The position numbers and the translations under genes were made by a program. Positions 62,410 through 64,000 of a stretch of 64,000 bases of DNA are shown piece by piece. Source of the DNA: Paramecium sonneborni (taxonomy: Eukaryota > Ciliophora > Oligohymenophorea > Peniculida > Parameciidae); assembly GCA_905182985.1 (NCBI GenBank), contig CAJJDN010000127.1, forward strand, positions 1 through 64,000, read 5' to 3'. The notes under the pieces are model-generated. The model had not been told where the DNA came from and did no database searches. It saw nothing but the letters and a program-made list of their open reading frames with translations. The number at the start of each line of letters is the position of its first letter. Within the stretch, counting starts at the first letter, position 1.

Positions 62410-63476
62410 ATGCAAAATTTGAAATTCATTAATAATGAACTTGAATCCTAACTTAAAGCTTTACATCTTGAAACTAGATAACTTAAATAAGAAATCATTA
62501 AGATCAATCAACTAAATGCTCAACTGAAAGAATAATTGCATCAAAACACTATTGCTTCTGATATTGATGATTAATACAAACAAACACTCATTGAAAATAA
62601 AATGCTTAAAAAAGAATTAGACTTTTTGTATAATAAATTAGTAATTATCATTTAGTCAATTACAACAATAATCTAAAATTGATTCTATGGCATCTAAACC
62701 ATCATATTAATAACTAGAAAAAGAGCTAGATGATTTACAAAATTTTTTTAAAAAATACTACAATCTCCAAGAAATGTATTACAAAATATCATACTTATGT
62801 AGACTATTGAATTAGATTCCCATACAATTACTCAAAGAATGTTGGCAAGCCATTAATTAAACTTTTAAATCACATTTTAATGCTCATTAAACTATTTAAA
62901 ATATTCAAGAAGAGGTTTCCCTCCTTGAATAAGATTACAAATAAATTTTGCATGCAAATAAAGAAAATGATTCAGAAATCTAATATTAAGCTAAATGTAA
63001 ATATTCAATATTAATAAGAAAATATTATTGTTGAAAGAAGAGTGGAAATAGAAAAATGTAGAAAAGAAATATAAATGAAATAATTTGAAACTAAAAAAAT
63101 GGAATAGGAGTTAGATGAATTATAAAAAGAATTTGCTTATATTTGTAAAATTGAACATAGAAGATATAATTAATAAATAGAAATAGAAAAATAATTAGTT
63201 TAAGTGAGATAGAAAACAACTTAGCCTGTGATTGAATAAAAAGCCTCCGTTTTACCTATGCAAAGAAGTAGATAACATTCTGATTACTTCCGACCACATT
63301 AAATATCTATCGACTCCTAATAATCTACCAAGCCTTAAATTTTTAGAGCACCTAAACATAGTATAGTACAACAAGAATCTGAAAAAACTAATTTAGAAAA
63401 AACAATAGATTAAACTAGATAAAAGCTGAGTAGACAATTAAGTTTAGCTTCAAACCTACGAGAATCCACAAAATGA
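62410..63476 (+). CDS. coiled-coil protein, unknown
   Basis: 338 residues; introns 62628-62655 and 62997-63018. Two long heptad regions (about 1-75 with LETRQLKQEIIKINQLNAQL, and about 150-260) flank a helical middle with CRLLNQIPIQLLKECWQ. The C-terminus is basic and Ser/Gln-rich. No named domain. It may belong to ciliary or basal-body scaffolds, but this is inferred only from its type. Translation must start only 24 bp after the end of the tRNA-Leu gene. Confidence 0.78.
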
Positions 63477-63600
63477 CATGTTTATTTATATAGATTATAA
63501 TCTCTCAATTTTTTTTTTCTTTATGATTTTAGCTTTTAATTTTTTAGTAAAAATTTTCCATTTTTTCCTCTCTAATTATTGAAAATAATATTTATTTATT

Positions 63601-64000
63601 ATGAATAAGATATTAAAGCTCAAATAAAATAATAAATATTAGAAATAAAGATTATATTTATTCCTACTTGACTGAGGTTGAAAAAAATACATTCTAATTA
63701 AGTGTTGAATTATAAATTTCTTATAAAATCTATCAACTCATAATTAAAAAAGGTTTGTCCAAAACCTTATTCTGAAATGTGTGTATAAATAGTAAAAACT
63801 TTATTACTGAAGCTGACTCATTTTTAAATTTAATAAATGTTTATAAAAGATGATTTTTGTGATTTACTTTGCTATCATCATATAAAATAAGAAGGAGAAA
63901 ATATTGAATAAAGCATTTAGATATATATTTATTAAGGAAATAAATTGCTAATAATTTATTAAAAAAATAATTTGAGATATTATATTAAAAAGTATTTAAT
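63601..64000 (+). pseudogene. unidentified broken coding region at the window edge
   Basis: Pieces on the plus strand read as protein (SYLTEVEKN near 63665, NFITEADSFLNL near 63795, CDLLCYHHIKQEGE near 63860) but are interrupted by TGA near 63772 and by frame changes. It continues to the edge. It could be a gene whose introns I cannot place, or a relic. No family recognised. Confidence 0.25.

Overview
This is nuclear DNA of a ciliate, almost certainly a Paramecium macronuclear chromosome. The base composition is strongly AT-rich. Long conserved proteins can be read only if TAA and TAG mean glutamine and TGA is the sole stop. Nearly every gene is cut by tiny GT...AG introns, mostly 19-32 nt (the longest I accept is 38 nt), and genes are packed a few dozen bases apart on both strands. 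I cannot name the species. Under the standard code almost everything here looks like random short ORFs, so all gene models below use the ciliate code and introns placed by eye. For spliced models, the spliced length being a multiple of three was used as a check.

Left part (1-22900) is gene-poor. It holds the relics of a B-box/WD-repeat protein and an ABC transporter, one very large HECT ubiquitin ligase (minus strand, 5921-15135), a conspicuous 17-bp hairpin at 16850, and a decayed sugar-porter gene (18672-20266). Right part (22921-63476) is dense: a divergent alpha-like tubulin, a kinesin-2, a YTH RNA-binding protein, a DHHC palmitoyltransferase, a RING protein, a small secreted protein, an MFS transporter, CDT1, GSK3, three PP2C phosphatases, a MAPKK-like kinase, a SAM-FHA-FHA-RING protein, two cyclic-nucleotide-binding-fold proteins, enkurin, a cation/calcium exchanger, an Aurora-like kinase, an EF-hand protein, a CDGSH iron-sulfur protein, methionine aminopeptidase 1, a mitochondrial carrier, several coiled-coil proteins, and tRNA-Ile(AAT) and tRNA-Leu(TAA).

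Three single N bases (10711, 15697, 44897) each sit between two copies of the same ~1-kb sequence. These are best read as unmerged contig overlaps, not biology. They artificially lengthen the HECT gene, duplicate its 5' end, and create broken extra copies of a coiled-coil gene and a cNMP-fold gene.

Themes: ciliary function (kinesin-2, enkurin, divergent tubulin, cNMP-fold proteins), and a run of phospho-signalling genes at 34.8-43.4 kb (GSK3, PP2C x3, MAPKK-like kinase, FHA-RING). I found no CRISPR array, transposon or operon-like bacterial structure. The most unusual items are the SAM-FHA-FHA-RING architecture, a CDGSH domain with His replaced by Cys, a tubulin lacking the catalytic Glu, a kinase with DFT in place of DFG, and divergent gene pairs whose start codons are only 12 and 17 bp apart.
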